Shown here piece by piece: positions 1 through 9,298 of a stretch of 64,000 bases of DNA (positions are counted from its first letter, which is position 1; every line of letters begins with the position of its first letter). The stretch comes from Methanoregula sp. (GTDB lineage: Archaea; Halobacteriota; Methanomicrobia; Methanomicrobiales; Methanospirillaceae), in contig JAJRCF010000008.1 of NCBI GenBank assembly GCA_028679075.1, positions 23,638 through 87,637 on the forward strand. The letters are read 5' to 3'. The notes beneath the pieces are model-generated. The model saw nothing but the letters and a program-made list of their open reading frames with translations, had not been told where the DNA came from and made no database searches. A program made the position numbers and the translations under genes.

Positions 1-385
1 ACTCCTGTACTCACTCCTGCCATACACCACAAGCTATGCGGTGTATGACCCGGTACACGTCATCACCGCATTGCTGGTCCTCGGGGCTGCAGCGCTCTTC
101 TTCTTCACGATTGGGAAGAAGGTCCTTGAACCCCATGACGTGTCGCAGAGGGACTTCGATCTCGTGTACGAGAAGGCATGCCACGGTGTCTGCCTTGCTG
201 CACGCGGGCTCCAGGAACTGTTCCGGATCATCTACGCGTATGCAACCGCGGGAGCCCGGCTGCTCTTCGATGCCGGCAGGCTTGCCATGGGGATGGAAAA
301 CCGTGACGCGAACTGGAACAGTGCGATGTTTGTTGGTGTTCTTGTTGCCCTGGTCACCGTCGTAATCTTGGGGGTGGGATTATGA
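1..385 (+). CDS. Antiporter-like membrane subunit of the hydrogenase complex, C-terminal fragment
   Basis: The reading frame is open at the left edge of the window, so only about 127 C-terminal residues are visible. They hold a hydrophobic segment (VITALLVLGAAALFFF), a polar loop with KKVLEPHDVSQRDFD, and a last membrane helix ending VILGVGL. This layout resembles the end of the NuoL/MrpA-D proton- or sodium-translocating family. The stop overlaps the next start as ATGA, so it belongs to the same operon as the hydrogenase genes that follow. In Mbh-type complexes such a subunit would take part in ion translocation. The exact subunit name cannot be fixed without the missing N-terminus. Confidence 0.65.
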   Translation, partial: LLYSLLPYTTSYAVYDPVHVITALLVLGAAALFFFTIGKKVLEPHDVSQRDFDLVYEKACHGVCLAARGLQELFRIIYAYATAGARLLFDAGRLAMGMENRDANWNSAMFVGVLVALVTVVILGVGL

Positions 386-1845
386 ACCCGGTCGATATTG
401 CCGGGTTCATGCCCTTCTTCATCGCGCTCTGTGGTATCGGGATGTATTTCTTAACAAAAGTATTCCCGCCAAACCTCCGCCACTGGTGCGGGACCCTGAC
501 CGGCTTCGTCCTCTTTGCCGTTTTCTGCCTGCTCCTGTCCGTCCTGTTCCAGCATGAGGCCTACCCGACAATATCCTATATCGGGCTGACCGGCGGTCTC
601 CTGGTGACGGGTATCGGGGCCGTGGCAGCATGGGCATCGGCGGGGACCCTTGATCCCCGGGGCCCGGTCCAGTTCTATTACCCGCTCTTCCTCTTTGCCC
701 TTGCCGGAGCCATGGCTGTCGGGTTTGCGACAGACCTCTTCACCATCTTCGTCCTTGTTGAACTGTCCGCGATCCCCATCTATGCCCTCTGTGCGTACCA
801 TTACCAGACCGATCCTGCGGCCCTGTCGGCAGCCATGAAATACATCCTCCAGGGGGTCATGGGCACCCTGACCGCACTCCTTGGTGTTGCGCTCCTCTTT
901 GTCGAAGGCCATACCCTGAGCATATCCCTGCTCCCGGCCGCCCTTGCCGGTGCAGACCCCCGCATCGTCCTGTTCGCGGCCCTCCTGATCCTGCTCGGGT
1001 ACAGCGTAAAACTCGGGGTTGTCCCCCTCCATACCTGGCTGCCGGATGTATATGCCCGGGCACCGGTCGGCGTCACCGCCATCATGGTAGGGCCCACGAA
1101 GATCGGTGTCCTGATCGCAATGATCCTGTCGCTCTCCGCCCTGCCGGCCGAAGGAACGCTGCCATGGACCCTTGGCATTGTTGTCACGTTCTTTGCGGTT
1201 GTCACGATGACTGCCGGCAACCTTCTTGCCCTGAACCAGAAAGACCTCCGGTATATCCTCTCCTACTCCAGCATCGCCCAGATGGGATATATCCTGCTGG
1301 GATTCGGGATCGGCCTGATCTACGACCTGCCCCTCGGCTTTGTGGCCGGTCTCTATTATGCCATCGCGTATGCCATGATGAAATCCGGGGCGTTCTTCGC
1401 AACGGATGCTTTTGCACGCGATGCAGGGTCCTACCGGGTTTCAGCGATGGCGGGCCTGGGTGCACGCCACCCCGTCCTGGGCCTGTCCATGGTGGTCTTC
1501 ATCTTCGGACTCATTGGTGTTCCCTTCACTTCCGGTTTCCTCGGCAAACTGCTCCTTGAACAGGCGGGTATGGTAACCTCCATGACGGGAGGTGTCGTCC
1601 TTGCCCTGATCCTTGCCCTGAACAGCGCCCTCTCGCTCGGGTATTATATCCCGGTCATATCGACCCTCCTCTTCTGTGGCACGGACAGGGAGACGTGCCC
1701 TGCAAACCCGAAACCATTGCCGCTCACGGTCGTTTCCGCCGTGGTATTCCTCGCGGTTGTGACGTTCTATTTCGGCCTGTTCCCGGAATCGTTTGACTGG
1801 ATCTCCAGTGCCGCCCGGCAGATATTCCCCGGGGGGGTGCCGTGA
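382..1845 (+). CDS. mbhH: Mbh hydrogenase antiporter-like subunit (MbhH/NuoN/MrpD family)
   Basis: This 487-residue protein is almost entirely transmembrane. It has features of the NuoL/M/N-MrpD family: a central lysine-containing helix region (SVKLGVVPLHTWLPDVY, about residues 211-227), the YILSYSSIAQMGY segment near residue 290, and MMKSGAFF near 333. In membrane hydrogenases of the Mbh type this subunit couples electron transfer to H+ or Na+ movement. The gene overlaps the previous one by 4 bp and stops directly before the next start. Its place ahead of I-J-K-L-M-N subunits matches the Mbh gene order known from Thermococcales and methanogens. Symbol assigned by synteny. Confidence 0.85.
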   Translation: MNPVDIAGFMPFFIALCGIGMYFLTKVFPPNLRHWCGTLTGFVLFAVFCLLLSVLFQHEAYPTISYIGLTGGLLVTGIGAVAAWASAGTLDPRGPVQFYYPLFLFALAGAMAVGFATDLFTIFVLVELSAIPIYALCAYHYQTDPAALSAAMKYILQGVMGTLTALLGVALLFVEGHTLSISLLPAALAGADPRIVLFAALLILLGYSVKLGVVPLHTWLPDVYARAPVGVTAIMVGPTKIGVLIAMILSLSALPAEGTLPWTLGIVVTFFAVVTMTAGNLLALNQKDLRYILSYSSIAQMGYILLGFGIGLIYDLPLGFVAGLYYAIAYAMMKSGAFFATDAFARDAGSYRVSAMAGLGARHPVLGLSMVVFIFGLIGVPFTSGFLGKLLLEQAGMVTSMTGGVVLALILALNSALSLGYYIPVISTLLFCGTDRETCPANPKPLPLTVVSAVVFLAVVTFYFGLFPESFDWISSAARQIFPGGVP

Positions 1846-2175
1846 ATGCTGTCATGGGATCTCCTGACCTCCCCGGTCATCATCATGGCATATGCCCTCG
1901 GCATCGGCTACCTGGTCTATGCCTGGTCCCGCACCATTGCGCCGGCTTTTACCCATTCCGTCAACAAGACCATGCCCTATGTTGGCGGCGAAGTTGCAGA
2001 GGCGCAGACCTGGCAGCCCGGGTACCAGTTCTTCTACGTGGCCCTCTTCTTCACGGTGGTCCACGTGGCTGCACTGGTGCTGGCAACCGCCCCGTTCGAT
2101 GCCCCGCTCTGGGGGCCCCTTGGTTATCTTGCCATCATGGCCATTGCGATTATGATCCTGAGGTGGGAGCAATGA
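1846..2175 (+). CDS. mbhI: Small Mbh membrane subunit (MbhI position, NuoA-like)
   Basis: A 109-residue membrane protein with about three hydrophobic helices. The soluble loop has KTMPYVGGEVAEAQTWQPGYQFFY, seen here as short motifs PYVGGE and WQPGYQFFY, which recall the conserved loop of NuoA-type small subunits. The gene starts immediately after the mbhH stop and lies before the NuoB-like subunit, the position occupied by mbhI in Mbh operons. Its role is inferred to be joining the antiporter arm to the hydrogenase module. About 80 bp follow before the next gene, which carries its own strong ribosome-binding site. Confidence 0.7.
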   Translation: MLSWDLLTSPVIIMAYALGIGYLVYAWSRTIAPAFTHSVNKTMPYVGGEVAEAQTWQPGYQFFYVALFFTVVHVAALVLATAPFDAPLWGPLGYLAIMAIAIMILRWEQ

Positions 2176-2254
2176 GAGACGATAAGCCTGGACCCGTCAA
2201 TGGCAGTGCCCTGATCTGTAATTTATTACTCCAGAATGGAGGTGGTGATTAACC

Positions 2255-2788
2255 ATGGCAGTCCCGGACACCGGCATGAGCCGGCGCCTTGTGAACTGGG
2301 CGCGGGCCAAATCCCCGTGGATCACTGTGTACAACAGCGGGGCCTGCAATGCCTGTGACATCGAGATCATCGCCTGCCTTATGCCCCGCTTCGATGTCGA
2401 GCGTTTCGGGATCCTGGTCAAGGGCTCTCCCCGTCACGCGGATATCCTGATTGTCACCGGGCATGTGACCCTGAAACAGGCCTCCCGCCTCCGCCGGGTA
2501 TGGGAGCAGATGCCGGAACCAAAGTATGTGATTGCCATGGGTGCCTGCGGTGCGGCAGGGGGAGTATTCCACGGCCTGTACCATATGATGGCGTGCGTGG
2601 ACTGCGTAGTCCCGGTCGATGTCTACGTGGCCGGGTGCCCGCCCCGCCCGGACGAGATCATCAATGCGGTGGTCACCTGCCTGAACCTGATGGCAGAGGA
2701 TGCAGCCCATGGCGGGAAGGAATGGCGGCGGAAGAAGCCCGCAACGGGCGCGGATACAGAGGGAAAAAGCTGCACGGTGATACCATGA
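2255..2788 (+). CDS. mbhJ: Mbh [NiFe]-hydrogenase small subunit (NuoB-like)
   Basis: A 177-residue NuoB/EchC-type small subunit that ligates the proximal [4Fe-4S] cluster. The expected cysteines are visible in GACNACDIE (near residue 30), GACGAAGG (about 90) and YVAGCPPRPDEI (about 125), the standard order of this family. It passes electrons between the ferredoxin-like subunit and the nickel site in the large subunit. A strong Shine-Dalgarno sequence (GGAGGTGGTGA, about 2237-2247) precedes the ATG, suggesting independent initiation after the 80-bp gap. The stop overlaps the next start as ATGA. Confidence 0.92.
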   Translation: MAVPDTGMSRRLVNWARAKSPWITVYNSGACNACDIEIIACLMPRFDVERFGILVKGSPRHADILIVTGHVTLKQASRLRRVWEQMPEPKYVIAMGACGAAGGVFHGLYHMMACVDCVVPVDVYVAGCPPRPDEIINAVVTCLNLMAEDAAHGGKEWRRKKPATGADTEGKSCTVIP

Positions 2789-3273
2789 CCCGTCCGGTAA
2801 CGGTTGAGACGATAACGGAAAGGATGAAGGAATTCGGAGTGGTTGAGCAGGTCCGGAAAAACCGTATCAGGGTGAAAACCGTACCTGACAGGATCCATGA
2901 CGCGATAACGACATCGCAGGCGATGCTGGGATTTGACCGCCTGATCACCATCAGTACCGTGGACAATGGCGAAACACTGGAACTGTTGTACCACCTGATC
3001 GGATCGCACCGCATCATCATCTCCCTCTCCATCGAACTCCCCCGCGACAAGCCGGTGACACCAACCGTCTCTGACCTGCTTCTCCCTGCAGGTATCTACG
3101 AGCGGCAGATCCACGACCTCTTCGGCATCACCTTCGAAGGAAATCCCAACATGAAAAAGATCATCCTGAACGAGGACTGGCCCGGGGATGAATTTCCCCT
3201 GCGCAAGGACTGGACACCCGGTCCCGATGTCTTCTACGGCGGGATACGCGTTGAGAAGAGGGAGGGGAGCTAG
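2785..3273 (+). CDS. mbhK: Mbh hydrogenase NuoC-like subunit
   Basis: A 162-residue protein of the 30-kDa NuoC family. The diagnostic motif is near the C-terminus: GIYERQIHDLFGITFEGNP followed by NEDWPGDEFPLRKDW, matching the ERE-DLFGI and PLRKD signature of these subunits. It is a soluble connecting subunit between the small and large hydrogenase subunits. The ATG at 2785 was chosen because it overlaps the mbhJ stop as ATGA; the open frame continues further upstream but lies within mbhJ. The following gene starts immediately after the stop. Confidence 0.9.
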   Translation: MTRPVTVETITERMKEFGVVEQVRKNRIRVKTVPDRIHDAITTSQAMLGFDRLITISTVDNGETLELLYHLIGSHRIIISLSIELPRDKPVTPTVSDLLLPAGIYERQIHDLFGITFEGNPNMKKIILNEDWPGDEFPLRKDWTPGPDVFYGGIRVEKREGS

Positions 3274-4392
3274 ATGCCCGAAGTCGTTGTCTCCATCGGC
3301 CCGCAGCACCCGGCGCTCAAGGAACCGGTCAACTTCAAGGTCATCGCCGACGGGGAAAAGATCGTGCGCCTCGAGCTCGACCTCTCCTACAACCACCGGG
3401 GGATCGAGAAGGCGGCCGAGCAGCGGAACTTCATCCGTGTCCTCCCGCTCTTAGAGCGGGTCTGCGGCATCTGTTCGCACTCCCATGCCACGGTCTTTTC
3501 CAAGGGCATCGAGGAGATCATGGGCCTTTCGATCCCCCCGCGTGCCCAGTACATCCGCACCATCATTGCCGAGCTCGAGCGGATGCACAGCCACCTCCTC
3601 TGGCTGGGTGTTGCAGCGCACGTGATCGGGTTCAATACCCTCTTCATGTGGACCTGGCGTGACCGCGAGGCCGTGCAGGACACACTCGAGGAGATGAGCG
3701 GGAACCGGGTCCACTATGGCATGAACGAGATCGGGGGCGTCCGGCGGGATCTGACCCCGGCTCAGGTCGAAGCGGCCCTCGCGAGGCTGCCGGTTCTGGA
3801 GGAACGGATCAAAAAGTACGTGGAGATGGTGAACAGCGAGGAGACCATGCTGATCCGTTTCCGGGATGTCGGGAAGATGAGCCGGGAGGAGGCGCTGAAG
3901 TACGGGGCGGTCGGGCCTACGGCACGGGCAAGCGGGGTGGATTACGATGTCCGCAGGGACGACCCGTATCTTGCCTATGCAGAGGTGCCCTGGAATGTCA
4001 TCACGGACACGCACGGGGACGTATACGGCCGGACGCGTGTGCGTGTCGGGGAGTTATGGGAGAGCACACAGATTGTCCGGTACTGCCTTGAGAATTTACC
4101 GGCAGGACCGATCCGGGTCGATGCACCGAAAACTGCGCCCAAAGGCGAGATCCTGTCGCGATACGAAGCCCCGCGGGGGGAGCTTGCCCACTTCATCCGG
4201 ACAAACGGTACTGACAAAGTGGAACGGGTCGATATCCGCACGCCGACACTGGCAAACTGGACCTCAGTGGCAGTCTGTCTTGTCAACCAGAACATTGCGG
4301 ATATCCCGGTGATCGTTGCGGCGATCGACCCCTGCCTCTCGTGCACTTCAAGGCTGACCGTGGTAAACCGGGTGGATAAGGTGGGACGATGA
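3274..4392 (+). CDS. mbhL: Mbh [NiFe]-hydrogenase large catalytic subunit (NuoD-like)
   Basis: A 372-residue group 4 [NiFe]-hydrogenase large subunit. Both nickel-binding cysteine pairs are intact: RVCGICSHSH near residue 63 and DPCLSCTSR near residue 355. This shows it is a hydrogenase rather than a complex I-type NuoD, which lacks these cysteines. It should reduce protons or oxidise H2 with a ferredoxin partner, coupled to ion transport. A maturation protease for such subunits is encoded at the end of the operon. The gene directly abuts mbhK and overlaps mbhM by 4 bp. Confidence 0.95.
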   Translation: MPEVVVSIGPQHPALKEPVNFKVIADGEKIVRLELDLSYNHRGIEKAAEQRNFIRVLPLLERVCGICSHSHATVFSKGIEEIMGLSIPPRAQYIRTIIAELERMHSHLLWLGVAAHVIGFNTLFMWTWRDREAVQDTLEEMSGNRVHYGMNEIGGVRRDLTPAQVEAALARLPVLEERIKKYVEMVNSEETMLIRFRDVGKMSREEALKYGAVGPTARASGVDYDVRRDDPYLAYAEVPWNVITDTHGDVYGRTRVRVGELWESTQIVRYCLENLPAGPIRVDAPKTAPKGEILSRYEAPRGELAHFIRTNGTDKVERVDIRTPTLANWTSVAVCLVNQNIADIPVIVAAIDPCLSCTSRLTVVNRVDKVGR

Positions 4393-5363
4393 CCGATCCC
4401 GTGTTTATCCTCCTCTACATCTTCATCTTCCCGGGGTTCTTCTTCCTTATTTCCTATGGCCTGTTCCTCGCGTACCTGGACCGGAAGATTGCAGCCCGGA
4501 TGCAGCAGCGGGTAGGGCCGCCGATCTGCCAGCCGCTCGCTGACCTGATCAAGATGCTGGGCAAGGAAGTGATCAACCCGAATGGCGTGGACTGGCGGGT
4601 ATTTGACGCGATCCCCCTCATTGCCCTTGCTGCTGTCATGACCGCGTTCCTCTATGTACCGGTTCTCGGGTACAGCCCGCTTGCGTTCCAGGGGGACCTT
4701 GTTGTCGTCCTTTACCTCATGGCCCTTCCGACGATAGCGCTCTTCGTGCTCGGATGGCTCTCCCGTAACATCTTCTCCGCCATCGGCGGGATCCGGGCAG
4801 TCACGCAGCTCTTCATCTACGAGGTGCCGTTCTTCCTTGCCCTCCTCACTCCCGCCATCATGGCAGGCAGCTGGTCGATCTCGGAGATTGTTGTATGGCA
4901 GCAGCACAACCTCTGGATCATATTCTTCCAGCCTATCGGTTTCATCGTGGCCCTGATCGGGCTCCAGGCAAAGCTGGAGAGGACGCCCTTCGACATTCCC
5001 GAGGCGGAGACCGAGATCGTTGCCGGGCCCTGGACGGAGCTGACCGGGCGCAGGCTCGCCCTCATGGACCTTGCAACCGATGTCTCCCTCGTTGTCGGCA
5101 GCGCCCTGATTGCAGCCCTGTTCCTTGGCGGCCCCATGCTCCCGTGGGTCCTTGCCCCGTTCTGGCTGAACAGTATCGCCGGCTTTGCCCTCTTCCTGGT
5201 AAAGACCCTTGCCGTGCTCCTGATCCTGTCATCGATCAAAGTAGCGACCGGCCGTATCCGGATCGACCAGCTCAATGATATCGGCTGGAAATACATTGCA
5301 AGTGCAGCCGTCGTGCAGGTAGGGATCGTGCTTGTCATCAATTATCTCTGGGTGGTCCCATGA
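4389..5363 (+). CDS. mbhM: Mbh hydrogenase membrane anchor (NuoH-like)
   Basis: A 324-residue integral membrane protein of the NuoH/HyfC family, about eight helices. Characteristic cytosolic loop motifs are DRKIAARMQQRVGPP near residue 30, LIKMLGKE near 53, and ERTPFDIPEAETEIVAG near residue 198. In complex I relatives this subunit forms the interface between the soluble electron-transfer module and the ion-translocating membrane arm. It overlaps mbhL by ATGA and overlaps the ferredoxin-like subunit downstream in the same way. Confidence 0.93.
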   Translation: MTDPVFILLYIFIFPGFFFLISYGLFLAYLDRKIAARMQQRVGPPICQPLADLIKMLGKEVINPNGVDWRVFDAIPLIALAAVMTAFLYVPVLGYSPLAFQGDLVVVLYLMALPTIALFVLGWLSRNIFSAIGGIRAVTQLFIYEVPFFLALLTPAIMAGSWSISEIVVWQQHNLWIIFFQPIGFIVALIGLQAKLERTPFDIPEAETEIVAGPWTELTGRRLALMDLATDVSLVVGSALIAALFLGGPMLPWVLAPFWLNSIAGFALFLVKTLAVLLILSSIKVATGRIRIDQLNDIGWKYIASAAVVQVGIVLVINYLWVVP

Positions 5364-5719
5364 GCGTCCTCCGTGAGATGCTGGAGAATTTCCTTTCCCG
5401 TCCCATCACGATCCTGTACCCGAAAGAGAAGATCCCGATCCCGGATGCATTCCGGGGCCGGGTTGCCATCACCGATGACAAGTGTATCGGGTGCTCCAAA
5501 TGTTCGCTGGTCTGCCCGGCACAGGTGATCACCATGATCGACGGCCCCCGCGAGGTTGAATTCAAGGGGAAGACCCTTGCCCGGAAGAAACGGCCTCAGG
5601 TGAAACTGTACAAGTGCATCCGCTGTGCACTCTGCGAGCGGCACTGCCCGACCGGGGCGATCTACCTGAAGAATGAGTTGTCAAGCTCGGGTACCGACGG
5701 GGAAGTCGTGATCACGTAA
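5360..5719 (+). CDS. mbhN: Mbh hydrogenase ferredoxin-like subunit (NuoI-like)
   Basis: A 119-residue polyferredoxin with two complete [4Fe-4S] motifs: CIGCSKCSLVCPA (about residues 38-50) and CIRCALCERHCPT (about 78-90). It is homologous to NuoI and should accept or donate electrons to soluble ferredoxin, then pass them to the small subunit. It is the last structural subunit in the cluster, the usual place of mbhN. Its TAA overlaps the ATG of the maturation protease gene by one base. Confidence 0.93.
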   Translation: MSVLREMLENFLSRPITILYPKEKIPIPDAFRGRVAITDDKCIGCSKCSLVCPAQVITMIDGPREVEFKGKTLARKKRPQVKLYKCIRCALCERHCPTGAIYLKNELSSSGTDGEVVIT

Positions 5720-6213
5720 TGGAGAAGGCAGCCCCGTTCTCTGACACCCTGCAACACAGGATAAAAAATGCCCGCAGGCTGGCAGTAGTTGGTATCGGCG
5801 ATGAACTCATCCCTGCCGATCTGCTGGGGATCTCCGCTGCCCGGATGATCGAACAGCAACACCTCCCGGGTATACAGGTCTTTTTTGCCGGGACCGTGCC
5901 TGAGAGTATCACCGGTCCTATCCGCAGGTACCGGCCGGAACATGTCCTTTTTCTCGATGCAGCGGAGATGGGAGAACCGCCCGGGACAATAGCGGTCATC
6001 GCGCCGGGGCAGGTCCAGGCAAGTCTTCTCTCAACGCATGCCCTCCCGCTGACGGTGGTCATGGAGTATGTCGAGCGGGAGACCGGGGCCGGCGTTACGC
6101 TGCTGGGCATCCAGCCCGGTCACAGGAATCCTGAGAACGACCTGTCGGATGAAGACCAGGCATATCTGGACCGGAACCTCCGGCAGCTGTTCACAATTCT
6201 TGAAAAACGGTAG
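5719..6213 (+). CDS. Hydrogenase maturation protease (HycI/HyaD family, peptidase A31)
   Basis: A 164-residue protein with the fold pattern of nickel-dependent hydrogenase endopeptidases: an early strand AVVGIGDEL, an acidic residue at the end of a second strand (VLFLDAAEMG), and the late TLLGIQPGH motif. These proteases remove the C-terminal tail of the large subunit after nickel insertion. In this case MbhL ends about 16 residues after DPCLSC, consistent with a cleavable tail. The gene is translationally coupled to mbhN and is the last of the operon; the next gene is convergent only 3 bp away. Confidence 0.85.
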   Translation: MEKAAPFSDTLQHRIKNARRLAVVGIGDELIPADLLGISAARMIEQQHLPGIQVFFAGTVPESITGPIRRYRPEHVLFLDAAEMGEPPGTIAVIAPGQVQASLLSTHALPLTVVMEYVERETGAGVTLLGIQPGHRNPENDLSDEDQAYLDRNLRQLFTILEKR

Positions 6214-6216
6214 TAT

Positions 6217-7626
6217 TCAGCTTGCAGGTTCTGCAAAACTGAACGTCTCGGGAACCAGCGTCTGCAGGTCCACGACAACCGCGAGCGCCGGCGTCGGGTT
6301 CACGTTCATCTGCTTCTGGAACGCGGTCTGGGACTGCCATGTACCTGCGTTGACACCGAGTACGCCACGGTAGGTCGTGATCCCCTTGATGTGGACATGG
6401 CCGGTGTGGAGGATCTCGGGGAGCGGGTCGATGATCAGCCGGTCGGACTTGCCTGCGGCAATCGGTGTCCTGCGGCCATACGAGGGGGCGAGGTGGCGCC
6501 GGACCAGCATCTCCTCCATCATCAGCCCGCTCTGGTCATAGGAGGCCCCGGGGATCAGGCCGATCATGTCATCGATCGACCTGCCATGGTACATCATTAC
6601 CCGGACCCCCTGGAGGTTGACAACCGCCGGGTTCTCGACAAGTGTGCAGTTGGACGGGAATTTCTTCGTGAACGCTGCCGGGATCACGGGCTGGGGCTCT
6701 GCACCCCGCACCACATCGTGGTTGCCCGGAGAAACGATGATCTTAATCCGTGACGGGAGGTCGGAGAGCATGGCGCCGAACGCATCGTACTGCTCGTAGA
6801 TGTTCTTGATCGTCAGTTCCTGCTCCTGCCCGGGGTAAATACCGATCCCGTCCACGAGGTCCCCGGCGATCAGGAGATACCCGTAGTCGGAGTCCGAGAG
6901 CCAGTCCGCAAACCGGTTCCAGGCCCCTTCAAGGAACGTGTTGCTGCCCACGTGGACATCCGAGATCAGGACCGCCTTTCCCGGCTGCTCGCTCTTAAAG
7001 GGCGTGTTGTCGATGCGGATGTCCGGCCGGTAGAGGTGTTCTGCGAAGAAGAGGCGCCCGTCGGTTGAGAGTTTCCCCTTGACACCAATGACTTCGTCAT
7101 GGATGATCCGCTCGGCATCATGGAATACGGGACGGTCTTTCCGGAAGAGCACGGACATGCTTGCTGACGTATCCTCGATCTCGGCGATGCGGTGGCCGTT
7201 CTTCGTGGTGCTCACATCAACGACCATCCCGATGATGGTGCACTCCTCCTGCCGGTAGCGGGTGTTCTTGGTCAGCCCCTCGATGGGCATCGCACCCATC
7301 CGGCTCCGGATCATCCCGCCAAGGCGGCTGTACCGGTCCCGGAAGTAGTGGAGGTAATCCCCGGTCCCGTTCACCGGGCCCGATGTGCCTGAACTGCCGC
7401 TCACGACCTCGACACTGGGGTCGAGGAGGAAGCGGGTCCCGTCCCGGGTGGCGTGCATACCGGGGATGTGCTTTGTGGATACGACAACGGTATCTTCTGG
7501 CACCTGCGCAAGGATCCGGTCGATGAGGCCCGGTTCGTCCTGCTCCTGGATGTAGCGCACCACGTCGGGGTGCACCTGGAGCCGGGTATCGAGGAACCGG
7601 AGCGCGATCTCCTGCGCAGAAAGCAT
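6217..7626 (-). CDS. polB: DNA polymerase D (polymerase II) small subunit DP1
   Basis: A 469-residue archaeal replicative polymerase D small subunit. The C-terminal half has the calcineurin-like phosphoesterase motifs in order: DVHVGS, LIAGDLVDG, SPGNHDVVRG, MYHGRS and TGHVHIKG. These give the 3'-5' exonuclease activity of DP1 in euryarchaea. An OB-like region lies before them (TRYRQEECTIIGMVVDV and following). The start at MLSAQEIALRFL matches the usual N-terminus. It stands alone here, convergent with the hydrogenase operon; the DP2 large subunit is not in the window. Confidence 0.93.
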   Translation of the reverse strand: MLSAQEIALRFLDTRLQVHPDVVRYIQEQDEPGLIDRILAQVPEDTVVVSTKHIPGMHATRDGTRFLLDPSVEVVSGSSGTSGPVNGTGDYLHYFRDRYSRLGGMIRSRMGAMPIEGLTKNTRYRQEECTIIGMVVDVSTTKNGHRIAEIEDTSASMSVLFRKDRPVFHDAERIIHDEVIGVKGKLSTDGRLFFAEHLYRPDIRIDNTPFKSEQPGKAVLISDVHVGSNTFLEGAWNRFADWLSDSDYGYLLIAGDLVDGIGIYPGQEQELTIKNIYEQYDAFGAMLSDLPSRIKIIVSPGNHDVVRGAEPQPVIPAAFTKKFPSNCTLVENPAVVNLQGVRVMMYHGRSIDDMIGLIPGASYDQSGLMMEEMLVRRHLAPSYGRRTPIAAGKSDRLIIDPLPEILHTGHVHIKGITTYRGVLGVNAGTWQSQTAFQKQMNVNPTPALAVVVDLQTLVPETFSFAEPAS

Positions 7627-7763
7627 ACCAGATCATTGGTTGCCGGGAAAATATAGCCTGTTATCCTGCACCTACCCGGCACAGGCAGGCAATACCTGCG
7701 GAAGTGCCTGACATTGTTGATAACCTTGCCCGGTATACCTTGTACAGAACTACCGGAACAGAA

Positions 7764-8384
7764 ATGTACGAAATCATCTCAACGCTGGTACTGGGTTTTG
7801 TCATCGGGCTCACCGGGGCGCTTGCCCCCGGGCCGACGCTGGTTGCCACCATCAACGCCTCCCTTGCGGGGAACTGGACCGCGGGCCTGAAAGTCTCGCT
7901 CGGCCACATCGTGATCGAGACCGCGATCTTCTTTTTGATCATCCTCGGGCTGGCCAGCGTGGCAAGCCCCTATACGGCCGCCATTGCCCTCATCGGCGGC
8001 ACCGCACTCGTGGCATTCGGGATCATGACGATTTCCGGGAGCCGGAGCGCCACGCTTGCGGCCGGTCCCGTGCAGGAGGGAGCCAGCCCCTACATGGCCG
8101 GGCTCCTGACAAGTGCCGCAAACCCCTACTTCTGGATCTGGTGGCTCTCGGTCGGGAGTGCCCTCCTGATCCAGTCGCTTGAAGGAGGGCTGCTGCTTGC
8201 CGCCGTCTTCATGATCGGCCACTGGGCTGCCGATACCGGGTGGTACACGTTCGTCTCCACCAGTGTTGCGAAGGGAAAGACCCTCTTATCGGACAGGACC
8301 TATCACGGGATCATGGCAGTATGCGGGGCATTCCTGATCCTTTTTGGGCTGTATTACCTGTCAGGAGCGCTTCTGCCCCGCTGA
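7764..8384 (+). CDS. LysE-type exporter family membrane protein
   Basis: A 206-residue, six-helix membrane protein. The first helix contains the LysE/RhtB-like segment GLTGALAPGPTLVATINASL, and a second half-repeat has LLTSAANPYFWIWWLSVG, the family's typical Asn-Pro motif. Related proteins export amino acids or small metabolites; the substrate here is unknown. An open frame begins at 7704, but the extra residues are polar and unlike the family, so the ATG at 7764 (MYEIISTLV) is preferred. The downstream region turns abruptly AT-rich. Confidence 0.8.
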   Translation: MYEIISTLVLGFVIGLTGALAPGPTLVATINASLAGNWTAGLKVSLGHIVIETAIFFLIILGLASVASPYTAAIALIGGTALVAFGIMTISGSRSATLAAGPVQEGASPYMAGLLTSAANPYFWIWWLSVGSALLIQSLEGGLLLAAVFMIGHWAADTGWYTFVSTSVAKGKTLLSDRTYHGIMAVCGAFLILFGLYYLSGALLPR

Positions 8385-8461
8385 CCGGATGCGATCCCCC
8401 TCCCTCGAAGAACGCTGATGGAAATACACAATCAACTGTGAATAAAAGCAAAAATGGTGGT

Positions 8462-9298
8462 TCAAGGATTTTTTATTTTACTATTAACTACTGCTTGAAG
8501 TGCCCTTTTCTTGGTCCGAGGCGAAAGGTCTACTTCGCGCTCTGAAAGAAAAGTAATAACTTGGCCTTCAGTAACCTTCGTTAAACCACGTTCTTTAGCC
8601 CATTCAATACAAGGGGTCACCAATGATAACATTTTTTCATTTCTTTTTATCTCTCGCTGTTGCTCTAGTTGCTTCTGGACTAATCGTTCGGCTTTTTTAA
8701 TCCTAAATTTTAAGTCAGCAGGGAGATTCCACAGATTAACACTTTTACTTCTCCAAAAATAGCCTATGATTACATGAAAAGGAATTGGCCTTTCGTCATC
8801 TTGGTCTGGAAATTTTTTTTTGGAAAATGATAATATTTCTACTGCAAGTTCTTCCGGTGTTGAAAATTTAAATTCGTTAGACAATTTTTCTTCGGTCGTT
8901 AATTTTTCAATTTCTCTTTCTGAATCATCAGTGGTTTTCTTCGTTTCTGAGATCTGGTCTATAAGGTTATTCAATTCTGGAACAGATTCCCAAACAGAGA
9001 TTATGTCACCCTGTCTAGTTCTTTCTACAAAAAAACCTAAAAGATCTTTGAATTTTTGAACCGTAATTAGTATGTTAAGACCACATTTTGACAGATCCGT
9101 AGTTTCCAATATTATTTTTGTTCCATCTTCGTTAAAATTTATTGAAGAAAAGACATCGGGGGGAGTATCATTTCGCATTTCGAACAAGATTGGAGCCCAC
9201 GCTTGAATATCTGTTGAACTTTCCACCTGTACTGTAAAGGAGGGTATAATTTTTTCAAGTATGGATTCAGGTAAATCATTTGTTAGATTTTGCCTCAT
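8462..9298 (-). CDS. Uncharacterised protein in an AT-rich island
   Basis: A 278-residue protein that I do not recognise. It has no obvious signal peptide or membrane helix. Residues 1-105 look globular (IQAWAPILFEM, GLNILITVQKFKDLLGFF). An acidic-polar linker follows (about 110-140), and the last third is rich in Lys, Arg and Glu with predicted helices (FRIKKAERLVQKQLEQQREIKR). It ends in a segment resembling a small DNA-binding or recombinase N-terminal domain (KVTEGQVITFLSERE), which is speculation. Base composition is much more AT-rich than its neighbours, suggesting recent acquisition. Confidence 0.6.
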   Translation of the reverse strand: MRQNLTNDLPESILEKIIPSFTVQVESSTDIQAWAPILFEMRNDTPPDVFSSINFNEDGTKIILETTDLSKCGLNILITVQKFKDLLGFFVERTRQGDIISVWESVPELNNLIDQISETKKTTDDSEREIEKLTTEEKLSNEFKFSTPEELAVEILSFSKKKFPDQDDERPIPFHVIIGYFWRSKSVNLWNLPADLKFRIKKAERLVQKQLEQQREIKRNEKMLSLVTPCIEWAKERGLTKVTEGQVITFLSEREVDLSPRTKKRALQAVVNSKIKNP